DNA from: Phycobacter sedimenti
GTDB taxonomy: Bacteria > Pseudomonadota > Alphaproteobacteria > Rhodobacterales > Rhodobacteraceae
Direction of reading: 5' to 3'
Length of the DNA: 64,000 bases
NCBI RefSeq assembly: GCF_038148855.1
Contig: NZ_JBBVGR010000007.1
Span: 1 to 64,000 of the forward strand
Position numbers and translations under genes: made by a program. This document shows, piece after piece, positions 1-8,953 of this stretch. The notes under the pieces were generated by a model. That model had not been told where the DNA came from. It was given only the letters and a program-made list of their open reading frames with translations, and did not search any database. Each line of letters begins with the position of its first letter. The first letter of the stretch is position 1.

Positions 1-650
1 GTAAGGCTAAGGCTTGGTTGCAACATCCGACTTGATCGCGATCAATTTGGTTGTTGGGCCCAGCTTCTCGCTTTGCCGTGCCATCGACTTGTGCGGCAAG
101 GCTTTCAGGTAACTCAGCAGCTATCGCGGTTTTCGGTGTTTCAACCCCGGCACGGCGATGGAAAATACGGGCTCAGACCGGACTTGCGGCGGTGCGGCAG
201 CAGGGACGCAGCGAATCCGCACTTGGTCACCGCCGCCAGATGACGCCAGGCAGCCCAAAGACGACCTTCCAACTAGGCGCAGCGCAGGCTCGCTGCAGGC
301 GCGAGAGGTTTCCCAAGAGCGGACCTTCGGGTCCAATCAGCTGACCAGGGCCATTCTGCGATTAGTGCAGACGTCAGCGAAGCGCAGATAGCGACATTTG
401 CAAAGTCGGCAGATCCGGCGGCATGGCGAACGATCCATGCCGCAGGCGCACAGGGAAGAGCTGACCTTCGCCGCAGATGCAGCCGCCGACCACCTTCGAA
501 CGGCGGGGATGCGGACGAAGCGGGCTTTGGATTCCATCGGAGCAAGGTCCGCTTTCCAGCCACAGGTAGTAGTTTGACCCGCAATAAGGCCTTGCTTCTG
601 CGCCACCGGTTATTGAGGATCGTTACATCTGGTAGCCGAAGGAATAGACA
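1..650. other. Stretch without a recognisable gene
   Basis: Short open frames exist on both strands, but none shows a ribosome binding site, a domain or a plausible protein composition; they are rich in Arg, Ala and Ser, as expected for chance frames in GC-rich DNA. No tRNA, terminator or clear repeat was seen. A short AT-rich segment with a GAAGGA-type ribosome binding site before base 651 belongs to the next gene. Confidence 0.5.
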
Positions 651-1676
651 TTGTTACTCAGACTACTTTTCTGCTTGATTGCTTTAGTGTTAACGGCCGT
701 CCATCCCGACCGTCTGGAGGCTCGAGAAATATCTGGTCAAGCGCAGCCTGCCTTTACTGAAGCGGCACAACTGTGGTTGGACGGCAGCGACTTGGAGGCG
801 TTGGAGGCTTTGTCGAGTTTAGCTAGGTCCGGGAACACAGCTGCTCAAATCCTATTGGCCCAAATCGCTTCAAGAGGTCATATGCATGTTCACGTAACCT
901 CCGACCTTCCTCGTAAAGACAGAATTTCTCTTTTGCGTATCCCCAAAGGTCTGTCAGGAAAGTCTTGGCTTACTGAAGCTCAGAACATTGAACCTCTCGC
1001 GGCGGCTTTGCTGCAATCTGGGAAGATTGGAGAAAAGGCACCGGCGATTGCCGCGCTTATTGAATACGGAGAGCCTACTACAGCACTGCTTGCTGCTAAA
1101 TCCATGATTTATCAAGGAGAGTCTACTGAGCTTTTGGAAGTATTGGAGGGCTTGGACGGAAAATTACCTGAAGAGGCCAGCGTCATATTGTTGTGGGCAT
1201 TGTACCACAGCGAAAATTCCGACAGTGGACGTTATGTCGGGCTTGCCCGTGTTGGCAGGCTGGTTCTCAGCGAAGAATCGTTCCTAAAGTATGAACTTTC
1301 TTGGACAACAGTGAGCCCTCTTGCACTGGTAGAACGCTCTGATTTGCGGGCGAACGTCATTCGCTTATCTGATGACGTGAGATCATGGACACCCCTTAGA
1401 AACTTCTGTGAGGCGAACTGTCAGGATAGTCGACAAAGTTGCACAGCAGTCGGGGCGAGCGCCTTATCAGCCGCAGGGCCATTTTCCCTAAGAAGCCCCG
1501 CAGAAAGCTTGATTCCGAACGATGTGTATTGGTCAAGCGCAAGGGCTGAGGCAGATATGGTGAGGCAAATCCGCGACGTAAAGTCTTGGTACAATTGGAC
1601 CGATTTCACAGAGATCAACTCATGCTTTTTCGAAAATGTGCAAGCAGCGCAAGCAAAACACGGGCACGCAAAATAA
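651..1676 (+). CDS. Exported hypothetical protein with helical repeat-like region
   Basis: This 341-residue protein is not assigned to a characterised family. It starts at TTG, which is supported by a GAAGGA ribosome binding site seven bases upstream. Residues 1 to about 25 form a signal peptide (hydrophobic run LLFCLIALVLTAV), so it is probably periplasmic. Residues about 35-80 contain alternating Ala/Leu helices of the Sel1/TPR kind, such as LEALEALSSLARSG. Four cysteines near residues 250-270 and one near the C terminus could form disulfides. The gene is visibly more AT-rich than the sulfatase cluster downstream and stands alone between gene-free stretches, which suggests acquisition by transfer. 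Sel1-like assignment is weak. Confidence 0.6.
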   Translation: MLLRLLFCLIALVLTAVHPDRLEAREISGQAQPAFTEAAQLWLDGSDLEALEALSSLARSGNTAAQILLAQIASRGHMHVHVTSDLPRKDRISLLRIPKGLSGKSWLTEAQNIEPLAAALLQSGKIGEKAPAIAALIEYGEPTTALLAAKSMIYQGESTELLEVLEGLDGKLPEEASVILLWALYHSENSDSGRYVGLARVGRLVLSEESFLKYELSWTTVSPLALVERSDLRANVIRLSDDVRSWTPLRNFCEANCQDSRQSCTAVGASALSAAGPFSLRSPAESLIPNDVYWSSARAEADMVRQIRDVKSWYNWTDFTEINSCFFENVQAAQAKHGHAK

Positions 1677-1779
1677 ACGTTTCGCGTTCTTCGAAATGGA
1701 TCGCATGGCGGTAGCTATGCACGCAGATCGCGACCGTCAAAGAGCAGACATTCGTAAGTCGTGCAGCATCGGTCTATAT

Positions 1780-1881
1780 GGGCTGAGACCGCCCATTTGG
1801 CATCAATGGCGGAACTCGGCCAGGTCGCATCCTGAGCTTGGACAAGGAGACCCCAACTTTGCCAAGCGCATTGACGGGGCA
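1780..1881. repeat. 102-bp dispersed repeat, copy A
   Basis: The segment from GGGCTGAGACCGCCC to GGGGCA is present again, nearly unchanged and of equal length, at 30203-30304. Both copies end at the hexamer GGGGCA, after which the sequences differ: here a truncated XRE gene begins, while at 30299 the large direct repeat begins. No protein is recognised in it. It probably represents the end of a mobile element or a recombination scar. Confidence 0.7.
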
Positions 1882-2122
1882 GATCCAGGTCCTGGCACAT
1901 ACCTTGGGCCTGGATGAGCGCAAGTTCCGGATCATTGCCATCCAGGAATACTATCCCGGGGTTCAGGAGGTACTTGTAGAAACGCTGGGCTTTCCGCTGC
2001 CAGATTCTGAGCTCGGGATTGCTCTCATGTTCCGCATGGCCTCATTGAGGGGAAAAATCGAAACCGAGGTGCCCTTCCGGACCGCACTGGAAGCCTTGCT
2101 GGAGCTGACCGCAGGAAAGTGA
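1881..2122 (+). pseudogene. 5'-truncated XRE-type regulator (copy 1 of 3)
   Basis: From IQVLAHTLGLDERKF to the C terminus LEALLELTAGK this matches the C-terminal two thirds of the intact paralogues at 42033-42455 and 52853-53242. The N-terminal helix-turn-helix half is missing: the matching sequence starts at about 1881, exactly where the dispersed repeat ends at GGGGCA. A TTG at 1838 would keep a frame open through the junction, but the resulting N terminus comes from the repeat and there is no sign that it is real. The C-terminal ending agrees with copy 3, whereas copy 2 has a different end. Confidence 0.75.
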
Positions 2123-2318
2123 GAGCGAACCCAGGCGGAATAGCCAACAAGATTCCGATAGGAGTGGCAGCCAGACAGCTAAAGAAAAACGCAACAAGAA
2201 TCACGTCCTGCTCTGGCCCCCATTGGTCCATCACTGTCAAGCCTTGCTCTTGAATCGTCCACCATACATACTGGACTTGAGAACCATCAAGACAACAAAG
2301 CCTTCAGGGAGAATGTTA

Positions 2319-3875
2319 ATGAATTCAATGTTTAGAGCTTTACGAAGCGTCAGAATGGGGCTCGCATTAGTGTCGATGATCGCGGCGCCTGCCGTGGCGC
2401 TTGCTCAGGACAAGTCACCCAACTTTCTGATCATCTGGGGAGATGATGTGGGCTGGATGAACGCCTCCGCCTACAACCGCGGGATGATGGGCTATAGAAC
2501 GCCCAATATCGACCGGATCGCAGAGGAAGGCGCGCTGTTCACCGACTGGTATGCCCAGCAAAGCTGCACCGCCGGCCGTGCCGCCTTCATCACCGGGCAA
2601 AGCCCGTTCCGCACCGGTCTTCTGAAAGTTGGTCTGCCGGGCGCTCCCGAGGGGCTTTCGGAACTGGACCCCACCATTGCAGGCCTTCTGAAGGAAGAAG
2701 GCTACATGACCGGCCAGTACGGCAAGAACCACCTGGGCGACCGGGATGAGCACCTGCCGACGAACCACGGGTTCGATGAGTTTTTCGGAAACCTCTACCA
2801 CCTCAATGCCGAGGAAGAGCCAGAGCACCCTGACTACCCGCAGATTCCCGGCTTTCGTGAACAGTTCGGCCCTCGCGGCGTGATCAAAGCCTCGGCTGAT
2901 GGTCAGATCGAAGACACCGGCCCGCTGACCCGCAAGCGGATGGAAACCGTCGATGAGGAATTCCTTGCAGGCGCGATCGACTTCATGGAGCGCGCGGTTG
3001 AGGCCGACAAGCCCTTCTTCCTGTGGTTCGCGGCAACACGCATGCATGTGAACACCCACCTCAAGCCGGAATCCGAAGGCGTGACAGGGCTGGGCGTCTA
3101 TGCCGATGGCATGGTGGAGCACGACGGCCACGTTGGCCAGCTTCTGGACAAGGTCGACGAGTTGGGCATCGCTGACAACACTGTGATCATGTATTCCTCG
3201 GACAATGGCGCCGAGGTCTTCAGCTGGCCCGATGGCGGCACAACCCCCTTCCGCAACGAGAAAAACTCGAACTGGGAAGGTGGCTACCGCGTTCCGACCC
3301 TGATCAAATGGCCCGGCGTGATCGATCCCGGTACCATCTACAACGACGTCTTCTCGCATGAGGACATGCTGCCGACCATCATGGCAGGCGCCGGCAAGCC
3401 GGACATCAAGGAACAGCTGCTGGACGGCTATTCCGCGATTGGCCGTGACTATCGCGTGCATCTGGATGGCTATAACCTGCTCCCCTACTTCTCGGGTGAG
3501 GCCGAAGAAGGTCCGCGCAAGGAGTTCTTCTACTGGACCGACGATGGCGATCTGGCCAACCTGCGCTATGGCCGCTGGAAAATGGTCTTCCTGGAGCAGC
3601 GCGGCCATGGGTTCGATGTCTGGCAAGAGCCGTTCTTCGAACTGCGTCTGCCCAAGCTCTTTGATCTGCTGGGCGATCCCTTCGAACGGGCGGATCATGA
3701 GTCAGCCAACTATGACATGTGGCGGTTTGACCGGGCCTTCATGATCCTTCCGGCTGTTGCCTACGTGTCCCAACACCTTGCAACTTACGCGGACTTCCCG
3801 CCGCGTCAGGAACCCGGGGCTTTCAATCTTGGCGATGCGCTGGAGAAGATCCGCCGCAATACAAGCTCCAACTAA
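2319..3875 (+). CDS. Exported arylsulfatase (formylglycine-type sulfatase)
   Basis: This 518-residue enzyme belongs to the S1 (type I) sulfatases, which hydrolyse sulfate esters. The start at 2319 is preferred because AGGGAG lies about seven bases upstream; 2313 is too close. Residues 1 to about 30 are a signal peptide ending in AVALAQ. The metal-binding Asp pair is in WGDDVGW (residues 42-43), and the maturation motif C-T-A-G-R is at 83-87, followed by the usual AAFITG. The cysteine must be oxidised to formylglycine, so a maturase encoded elsewhere is needed. GKNHLG and SDNG further support the fold. A terminator follows at once, so it is partly uncoupled from the MoxR cluster. The natural substrate cannot be read from sequence. 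Confidence 0.88.
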   Translation: MNSMFRALRSVRMGLALVSMIAAPAVALAQDKSPNFLIIWGDDVGWMNASAYNRGMMGYRTPNIDRIAEEGALFTDWYAQQSCTAGRAAFITGQSPFRTGLLKVGLPGAPEGLSELDPTIAGLLKEEGYMTGQYGKNHLGDRDEHLPTNHGFDEFFGNLYHLNAEEEPEHPDYPQIPGFREQFGPRGVIKASADGQIEDTGPLTRKRMETVDEEFLAGAIDFMERAVEADKPFFLWFAATRMHVNTHLKPESEGVTGLGVYADGMVEHDGHVGQLLDKVDELGIADNTVIMYSSDNGAEVFSWPDGGTTPFRNEKNSNWEGGYRVPTLIKWPGVIDPGTIYNDVFSHEDMLPTIMAGAGKPDIKEQLLDGYSAIGRDYRVHLDGYNLLPYFSGEAEEGPRKEFFYWTDDGDLANLRYGRWKMVFLEQRGHGFDVWQEPFFELRLPKLFDLLGDPFERADHESANYDMWRFDRAFMILPAVAYVSQHLATYADFPPRQEPGAFNLGDALEKIRRNTSSN

Positions 3876-3890
3876 GCCTTGTACCACAGA

Positions 3891-3920
3891 CCGGCGGGCG
3901 CCTTGCCCGCCGGTTTTCCT
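3891..3920 (+). terminator. Intrinsic terminator after the sulfatase gene
   Basis: A perfect nine-pair stem, CCGGCGGGC / GCCCGCCGG, with loop GCCTT, is followed by TTTTCCTTTT. It lies 15 bases after the sulfatase stop and about 60 bases before the MoxR gene. Read-through would make it an attenuator between the sulfatase and the downstream operon. Confidence 0.85.
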
Positions 3921-3977
3921 TTTACATGTAACGGGTCATCACAGCACCCGGATTGACGGTTTCGCCGGGGGAAGATC

Positions 3978-4967
3978 ATGACCAGCAACGCGCGCGCGGA
4001 AATCGAAACGCTGATTGCCCGCATGGGCGAAGCGATCATCGGGCAGAAAGACGTGATCGAACGGCTGGTGATCGGCCTTCTTGCCAACGGGAACCTTCTG
4101 GTCGAGGGCCTGCCCGGCCTTGCCAAGACACGCGCGATCAAGGCGCTGGCCAAGAACCTCGACACCGATTTCAGCCGCATCCAGTTCACGCCCGACCTCT
4201 TGCCCTCTGATGTGACCGGCACCGAAGTCTACCACCAGACCGATCAAGGCGCCGAGTTTCGTTTTGAGCCGGGACCGATCTTTGCCAATATCGTTCTGGC
4301 GGACGAGATCAACCGCGCCCCCGCCAAGGTCCAGGCGGCGCTTTTGGAAGCAATGGAAGAACGGCAGGTCACGGTTGCCGGCACCACCCACAAGATGCCT
4401 CCGTTGTTCATGGTGATGGCCACCCAGAACCCGATCGAACAGGAGGGAACATATCCCCTGCCAGAAGCACAGATGGACCGCTTCCTGATGCATGTGCTGA
4501 TCACCTACCCGCCAGTCGAGGACGAGGTGAAGGTCATCCAGCTGGTGCGCGCCGAAGAGGCCGCCGCCAATACCCCCAAGACAAAGACCAAAAAAGCTGC
4601 CCCCACCCTGTCACAGGATGTGATTTTCGAGGCTCGGCAGGAAATTGTGAACATCCATGTCTCGGATGCGATGGAACGATATATGGCCGACCTTGTGAAC
4701 GCGACCCGTGTGCCGCAGGAATTCGGGCCAGACCTTGGACGTTGGATCGAGATTGGCGCCAGCCCGCGTGCCTCGCTCGCGCTCGACAAATGTGGCCGCA
4801 CCCACGCCTGGCTGCGCGGCCGCGACTACGTGGATCCCACCGATGTGCGCGCCATCGCCCCGAACGTGTTTCGCCACAGGCTTGGACTCAGCTACGAAGC
4901 GCAGGGGGAAGGCGTATCCCCCGACAGGGTGGTCGAGGAACTGATCTCCCAGGTCGCACTGACATAA
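3978..4967 (+). CDS. MoxR-family AAA+ ATPase
   Basis: This is a 329-residue cytoplasmic AAA+ ATPase of the MoxR group, which acts as a chaperone-like motor with VWA-domain partners in maturation of protein complexes. Walker A is GLPGLAKT (44-51), Walker B is LADEINR (107-113) and sensor 1 is ATQNP (148-152); the C-terminal lid follows. A Lys/Thr/Ala-rich linker near residue 200 (KTKTKKAAP) is longer than in many relatives. A strong GGGGGAAG ribosome binding site precedes the ATG. The next gene starts eight bases after the stop, so MoxR and the DUF58 protein are surely cotranscribed. Confidence 0.92.
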   Translation: MTSNARAEIETLIARMGEAIIGQKDVIERLVIGLLANGNLLVEGLPGLAKTRAIKALAKNLDTDFSRIQFTPDLLPSDVTGTEVYHQTDQGAEFRFEPGPIFANIVLADEINRAPAKVQAALLEAMEERQVTVAGTTHKMPPLFMVMATQNPIEQEGTYPLPEAQMDRFLMHVLITYPPVEDEVKVIQLVRAEEAAANTPKTKTKKAAPTLSQDVIFEARQEIVNIHVSDAMERYMADLVNATRVPQEFGPDLGRWIEIGASPRASLALDKCGRTHAWLRGRDYVDPTDVRAIAPNVFRHRLGLSYEAQGEGVSPDRVVEELISQVALT

Positions 4968-4975
4968 AGACCGCC

Positions 4976-5959
4976 ATGTTTGACCGGGCCGCGCGCATTC
5001 GAACAGGTACTTTCCCAATCGCCGCACCTGAGAGGACGGCGGAAGATCCGCGCGTATCGGTAGATCTTCAGCATCTGCGCAAACTGGAAGGGCGCGCCCG
5101 CGCGCTTCGGTTTCTACCACAGCAACCCGCGCGCAGCGCCCTGAACGGGCGCCATGCGTCCCGTCTGCGCGGTCGGGGCCTCAATTTCGAAGAGCTGCGC
5201 GACTACCTGCCGTCCGACGATATTCGCTCGATGGACTGGAAGGTGACCGCACGGACCGGCAAACCGCATGTACGGGTTTTCACAGAGGAACGCGACCGCC
5301 CTGCCCTGATCGTTCTTGACCAGCGCATGTCGATGTTCTTTGGCTCCGTGCTCAACATGAAATCGGTAACGGCTGCGGAATGCGCCGCCCTCTCTGCGTT
5401 CCGGATCCTCGATCAGGGAGACCGCGTCGGCGGCATCGTCTTTGGCGATGAAACCATCGCCGAAATCCGTCCGCAGCGCAGCCGCAAGGCGCTTGACAGT
5501 TTTCTGAAAGCCATCGCCGAAGCCAATGCCCTGCTGCGCGCGGATGCACCGAATGTCCCCCCGGTTGGGCTCAATCAGGTTCTGGCAGCCGTCAACCGGA
5601 TCGCACCGCGCAATCACCTGATCCTCGTCTACTCCGATTTCGATGTGATCGATGCGCAAACCCGTCGACTGATCAGTGGCATATCGAAACACAACGATCT
5701 GATCCTTGGCCTTGTCACAGATCCCAGCGCCGATGATGCCCTGCCGGGCATGAAACTGGTGATCTCCGACGGGGAACTCCAGGCAGAGATCGACACCGCG
5801 GACAGCACGACATACCAGAGCCTGCGAAAGGTGTCCGAGGGACGGCTGGCCGAGGTTCTTGACTGGAAAAGAGCCCTTGGCGTTCCGGTTCTGCCCTTAA
5901 GCTCGGCCGAAGATAGCCTGACACAGATGCGCCGCCTGATGGGGCTGGGACCAAGATGA
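4976..5959 (+). CDS. DUF58 domain protein (MoxR-associated)
   Basis: This 327-residue protein carries the DUF58 signature in the form GRGLNFEELRDY followed by SDDIRSMDWKVTARTGKP, residues about 65-100. A degenerate VWA-like fold follows (ALIVLDQRMSMFF, then HLILVYSDFD). DUF58 proteins are regular partners of MoxR ATPases and are thought to link the motor to membrane VWA proteins. The start at 4976 is chosen because it follows the MoxR stop closely and the upstream frame only overlaps MoxR. The stop overlaps the next start by four bases (ATGA), indicating translational coupling. The exact role is unknown. Confidence 0.88.
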   Translation: MFDRAARIRTGTFPIAAPERTAEDPRVSVDLQHLRKLEGRARALRFLPQQPARSALNGRHASRLRGRGLNFEELRDYLPSDDIRSMDWKVTARTGKPHVRVFTEERDRPALIVLDQRMSMFFGSVLNMKSVTAAECAALSAFRILDQGDRVGGIVFGDETIAEIRPQRSRKALDSFLKAIAEANALLRADAPNVPPVGLNQVLAAVNRIAPRNHLILVYSDFDVIDAQTRRLISGISKHNDLILGLVTDPSADDALPGMKLVISDGELQAEIDTADSTTYQSLRKVSEGRLAEVLDWKRALGVPVLPLSSAEDSLTQMRRLMGLGPR

Positions 5960-6438
5960 GTGGTGGCGCCGAAACCCGGCCGGACAATCTGGTTGATCTG
6001 ATCGCGCGCCTGACGCCGCCGCAAGAGCCGCAGCCGATCTCGATGATGCCGCAGACAGTCGGCTGGGCCGTGATCGCGGGCCTCTTCGTTGTTGGCGGGG
6101 CCTATGCACTCTGGCGGTGGCGCACAGCCTATCTGGAAAATGCTTATCGAAGGGCCGCTCTCAGCGCCCTCAAGGAGGCAGGGCAAGACCCGACCGCAAT
6201 TGCCGAAGTCTTGCGTCGCGCGGCACTGGCGGCTTTTCCCCGTCGCGACATTGCCAGTCTCAGCGGCGAAGACTGGCTAGCTTTCCTAGACCAGACCGGT
6301 GGATGCACGGACTTTAGACACGGTCCGGGGCGTGCCCTTGCCTTCGCCCCCTATCAATCACCCGGCCAGCAGCCCGAGGCGCTGCCGCGCATCGCTGCCC
6401 AATGGGTACGCAACCACCGCATGGGAGACGGGCGATGA
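5956..6438 (+). CDS. DUF4381 membrane protein
   Basis: This 160-residue protein has an N-terminal Pro-rich segment (LIARLTPPQEPQPI), one transmembrane helix at about residues 36-56 (AVIAGLFVVGGAYALWRW) and a cytoplasmic helical part containing AALAAFPRRDIASLSGEDW. That pattern is typical of DUF4381, always found between the DUF58 and VWA genes of MoxR operons. It overlaps both neighbours by four bases. It is probably a small scaffold of the membrane VWA complex; no activity is known. Confidence 0.82.
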   Translation: MSGGAETRPDNLVDLIARLTPPQEPQPISMMPQTVGWAVIAGLFVVGGAYALWRWRTAYLENAYRRAALSALKEAGQDPTAIAEVLRRAALAAFPRRDIASLSGEDWLAFLDQTGGCTDFRHGPGRALAFAPYQSPGQQPEALPRIAAQWVRNHRMGDGR

Positions 6439-7418
6439 TCTCTCTTGCTGCGCCTTACGCTCTTCTTGCGCTTACCTTGCCCTGGTTGGTTTGGCGTCTG
6501 GTACCGCCTCGGATGGAACGCGTTTCGGCCCTGCGATTTCCGTTCTTCCGGCAAATCGTCGCAGCAGCAGATGTGAAGCCTGGCCCCGGCGCTGTGGTGC
6601 TGCAGCGGTCGCGCTTGCAGCTGTTGATCGCATGCCTTGTGTGGATTCTTCTGGTTCTGGCGCTGGCCCGCCCCGAACGTCTGGGCGCACCAATCGAGAT
6701 CACCAAATCTGCCCGCGATGTGGTTCTGGCAATCGATATCTCCGGCTCAATGGACATTGTGGATTTCGCTCGTGAGGATGGCACACGGCTGCAACGTCTT
6801 GCTGCGGTCAAGGAGGTCGTGGAACAGTTCGTAGCGGAGCGTGACGGAGATCGGATCGGCCTGATTGTCTTTGGCACGCGAGCCTTCGTCCAGGCGCCTC
6901 TGACCGAGGATTTGGCGACTATCCTTGAACTGGTCAAACAGACCGAAGTGGGAATGGCAGGGCCGCACACCGCGATTGGCGATGCAATCGGACTTGCGAT
7001 CCGCACCTTCGAAGTCAGCGACATAGACCAGCGCCTGCTCATTCTGCTGTCGGATGGGGCTGATACCGGCAGCCGCATGAGCCCCGTGAACGCAGCCGAA
7101 ATCGCGGCGGCTAGGGGCGTTGAAATCCACACGATTGCGGTAGGTGATCCGCGCGCTGATGGCGAGAACCGGGTCGATACGCGCGCCCTAGCCGATATTG
7201 CCCAGCGCTCGGGCGGCAGCGCCTTCTTTGCGTCCGATTACACGGCGCTGGCCGAGGTCTATCAACGGATTGACGAAATGACGCCGCGTCTGGTTGAAGA
7301 ACTCTCCTACCGCCCCCGCACGCCGCTGGCCTCAATCTGCCTCGGCCTGGCAGCCTTGATTGGCCTGCTCGGCCTGCTGCTTCTGACCCTGCGCGGGTAT
7401 CGAAGAGGCGCAACATGA
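6435..7418 (+). CDS. VWA-domain membrane protein, BatA-like
   Basis: This 327-residue protein has an N-terminal hydrophobic segment, a second helix at about 61-79 and a VWA domain from about 95 to 285. The metal-ion-dependent adhesion site is intact: D-I-S-G-S at 101-105, a Thr in HTAIGDAI, and LLSDGADT. A final transmembrane helix is near residues 300-322. BatA proteins were described in Bacteroides aerotolerance operons and pair with MoxR. The order MoxR, DUF58, DUF4381, BatA, BatB/C, BatD is conserved in many proteobacteria. Both ends overlap neighbours by four bases. Confidence 0.88.
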   Translation: MISLAAPYALLALTLPWLVWRLVPPRMERVSALRFPFFRQIVAAADVKPGPGAVVLQRSRLQLLIACLVWILLVLALARPERLGAPIEITKSARDVVLAIDISGSMDIVDFAREDGTRLQRLAAVKEVVEQFVAERDGDRIGLIVFGTRAFVQAPLTEDLATILELVKQTEVGMAGPHTAIGDAIGLAIRTFEVSDIDQRLLILLSDGADTGSRMSPVNAAEIAAARGVEIHTIAVGDPRADGENRVDTRALADIAQRSGGSAFFASDYTALAEVYQRIDEMTPRLVEELSYRPRTPLASICLGLAALIGLLGLLLLTLRGYRRGAT

Positions 7419-8953
7419 GCGGGGATCACTTTTCAGAACTGCGACTTTTTCTGGACGCTTTTCACTTCCTGCGGCCCTACTTTCTTTTACTGCTGCTGCC
7501 TCTGATCGCTGTCTGGTGGATGAACCGTCGCGCCGCGACACGGCAAGCAAACATTGCCGTTCGGATCGCACCGCACCTGCGCAAGGCCCTGAGCGTCGGA
7601 GATAACGCAAGAAAACGATACCTGCCAATCGACCACGTCACCCTGCTGCTTGCCCTAGCCACTGTCGGTGCCGCAGGCCCCAGCTGGACCCGGCAAGTCG
7701 ATCCGTTCCTTGCCCAGACCGGCCCGCTTGTCATCGTGCTGGAAGTCACGCCCTCCATGCAAGCAGCTGACCTGCCCCCGAACCGGCTCGAGCGGGCCAA
7801 GTTCAAGATCCGCGACCTACTGGAACTCCGAGTCGGCGTACGCACGGCGCTAGTGGCCTACGCGGGCACGGCGCACCGCGTGCTGCCATTTACCGATGAC
7901 CCGCGCGTCATGTTACCCTACCTTGAGGGGCTGCACCCCATGGTCATGCCAGTCGAGGGCACCGATGCCAGCGCCCCGCTTTGGATGGCCGAAGAGCTGC
8001 TGACAGCCGAAGACGGTGGAGGCATACTGTATGTTGCAGATGGCTTCACCCCTTCGGATGCGAGCACCTTGAATAGTCACAGTTCCGGCGGCATCGCGGT
8101 GCTCAGCATGCTCCCCGAAGGTCTTGGGGATCGCGGACTGGATCAGCTGGAAAATGTGCCTGTCGTGCAAAACACGCCAGACAACAGAGATATACAGCGG
8201 CTCGACCGCATCTTGAATGTGGAATATCGGCGCGCCCTCCTGCAGAACGCCTCTCAGCCTTGGGAAGATCGCGGCTGGTGGCTGGCCTGGCCTGCAGCGC
8301 TTTTGGCGCTGGTCTGGTTCAGAAAGGGCTGGACGATGCGCTGGTCTGCCTGGGTGCTTGGGGCATGCCTTGCGCTGGGACCGGCAAGCCAAGGACAGGC
8401 CCAGGGCCTGACAGACTGGTTGCTGACCCCCGACCAACAGGGTTTTCGGGCCTATAACAACAAAGAATACCGCATGGCTGCCGATCTCTTCACAGATCCC
8501 ATGTGGAAGGGACATGCGCTTTATCGCGCGGGGCGATACGATGATGCCGTGCAAGTGTTGCGCGGGATCGAGACGGCACAGGCCGCATTCACCCAAGGTC
8601 TGGCGCATATCAGGAACCGCCAGTATCGCGATGGGGTGCGCGCTTTCGAGACCGCCCTGAAGCGCGATCCGAATTATCCGGGTGCTGCCGAGAATCTGGA
8701 AACCGCCCGGGTGATCGTGGACTATGTAGAGGCTGCAAGGGAAGCATCTGACACGAACGAGGAAACCGGAATCGGGGCAGATGACGTAGTCTTCGACAAC
8801 GAAAGCGGGCGTGGCACCGACACCCAGAGCGAGGCACAGCCACGCGGCGCTGAGCGTATTCTGACGACCGAGCAATGGATGAACACTGTCGATACAAGCA
8901 CCGGTGATTTCCTGCGCTACCGTTTTCAATTCGAAGCCGTGCGGGGACAATGA
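7415..8953 (+). CDS. VWA-TPR fusion membrane protein, BatB/BatC-like
   Basis: This 512-residue protein combines a BatB-type VWA domain (about 90-270), a transmembrane stretch near 285-330 and TPR repeats of the BatC type (about 340-440, with ALYRAGRYDDAVQVLRGI and ALKRDPNYPGAAENLETA). The acidic C terminus (TNEETGIGADDVVFDNESG) is low complexity. The adhesion motif is degenerate: where D-x-S-x-S is expected the protein has E-V-T-P-S, and the later LLSDG element is YVADG. Metal binding may therefore be lost or altered, while BatA keeps a full site. It overlaps both neighbours by four bases. Confidence 0.85.
   Translation: MSGDHFSELRLFLDAFHFLRPYFLLLLLPLIAVWWMNRRAATRQANIAVRIAPHLRKALSVGDNARKRYLPIDHVTLLLALATVGAAGPSWTRQVDPFLAQTGPLVIVLEVTPSMQAADLPPNRLERAKFKIRDLLELRVGVRTALVAYAGTAHRVLPFTDDPRVMLPYLEGLHPMVMPVEGTDASAPLWMAEELLTAEDGGGILYVADGFTPSDASTLNSHSSGGIAVLSMLPEGLGDRGLDQLENVPVVQNTPDNRDIQRLDRILNVEYRRALLQNASQPWEDRGWWLAWPAALLALVWFRKGWTMRWSAWVLGACLALGPASQGQAQGLTDWLLTPDQQGFRAYNNKEYRMAADLFTDPMWKGHALYRAGRYDDAVQVLRGIETAQAAFTQGLAHIRNRQYRDGVRAFETALKRDPNYPGAAENLETARVIVDYVEAAREASDTNEETGIGADDVVFDNESGRGTDTQSEAQPRGAERILTTEQWMNTVDTSTGDFLRYRFQFEAVRGQ

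Noticed and set aside
1838..1880. TTG start extending the truncated XRE gene upstream
   Set aside because: The extension is read from the dispersed repeat, which in its other copy is followed by unrelated DNA, so it is not a native N terminus.
2415..3698. 427-residue minus-strand frame opposite the sulfatase gene
   Set aside because: The plus strand has a clear sulfatase with signal peptide and motifs; the opposite frame has no domain and follows from GC-rich codon use.
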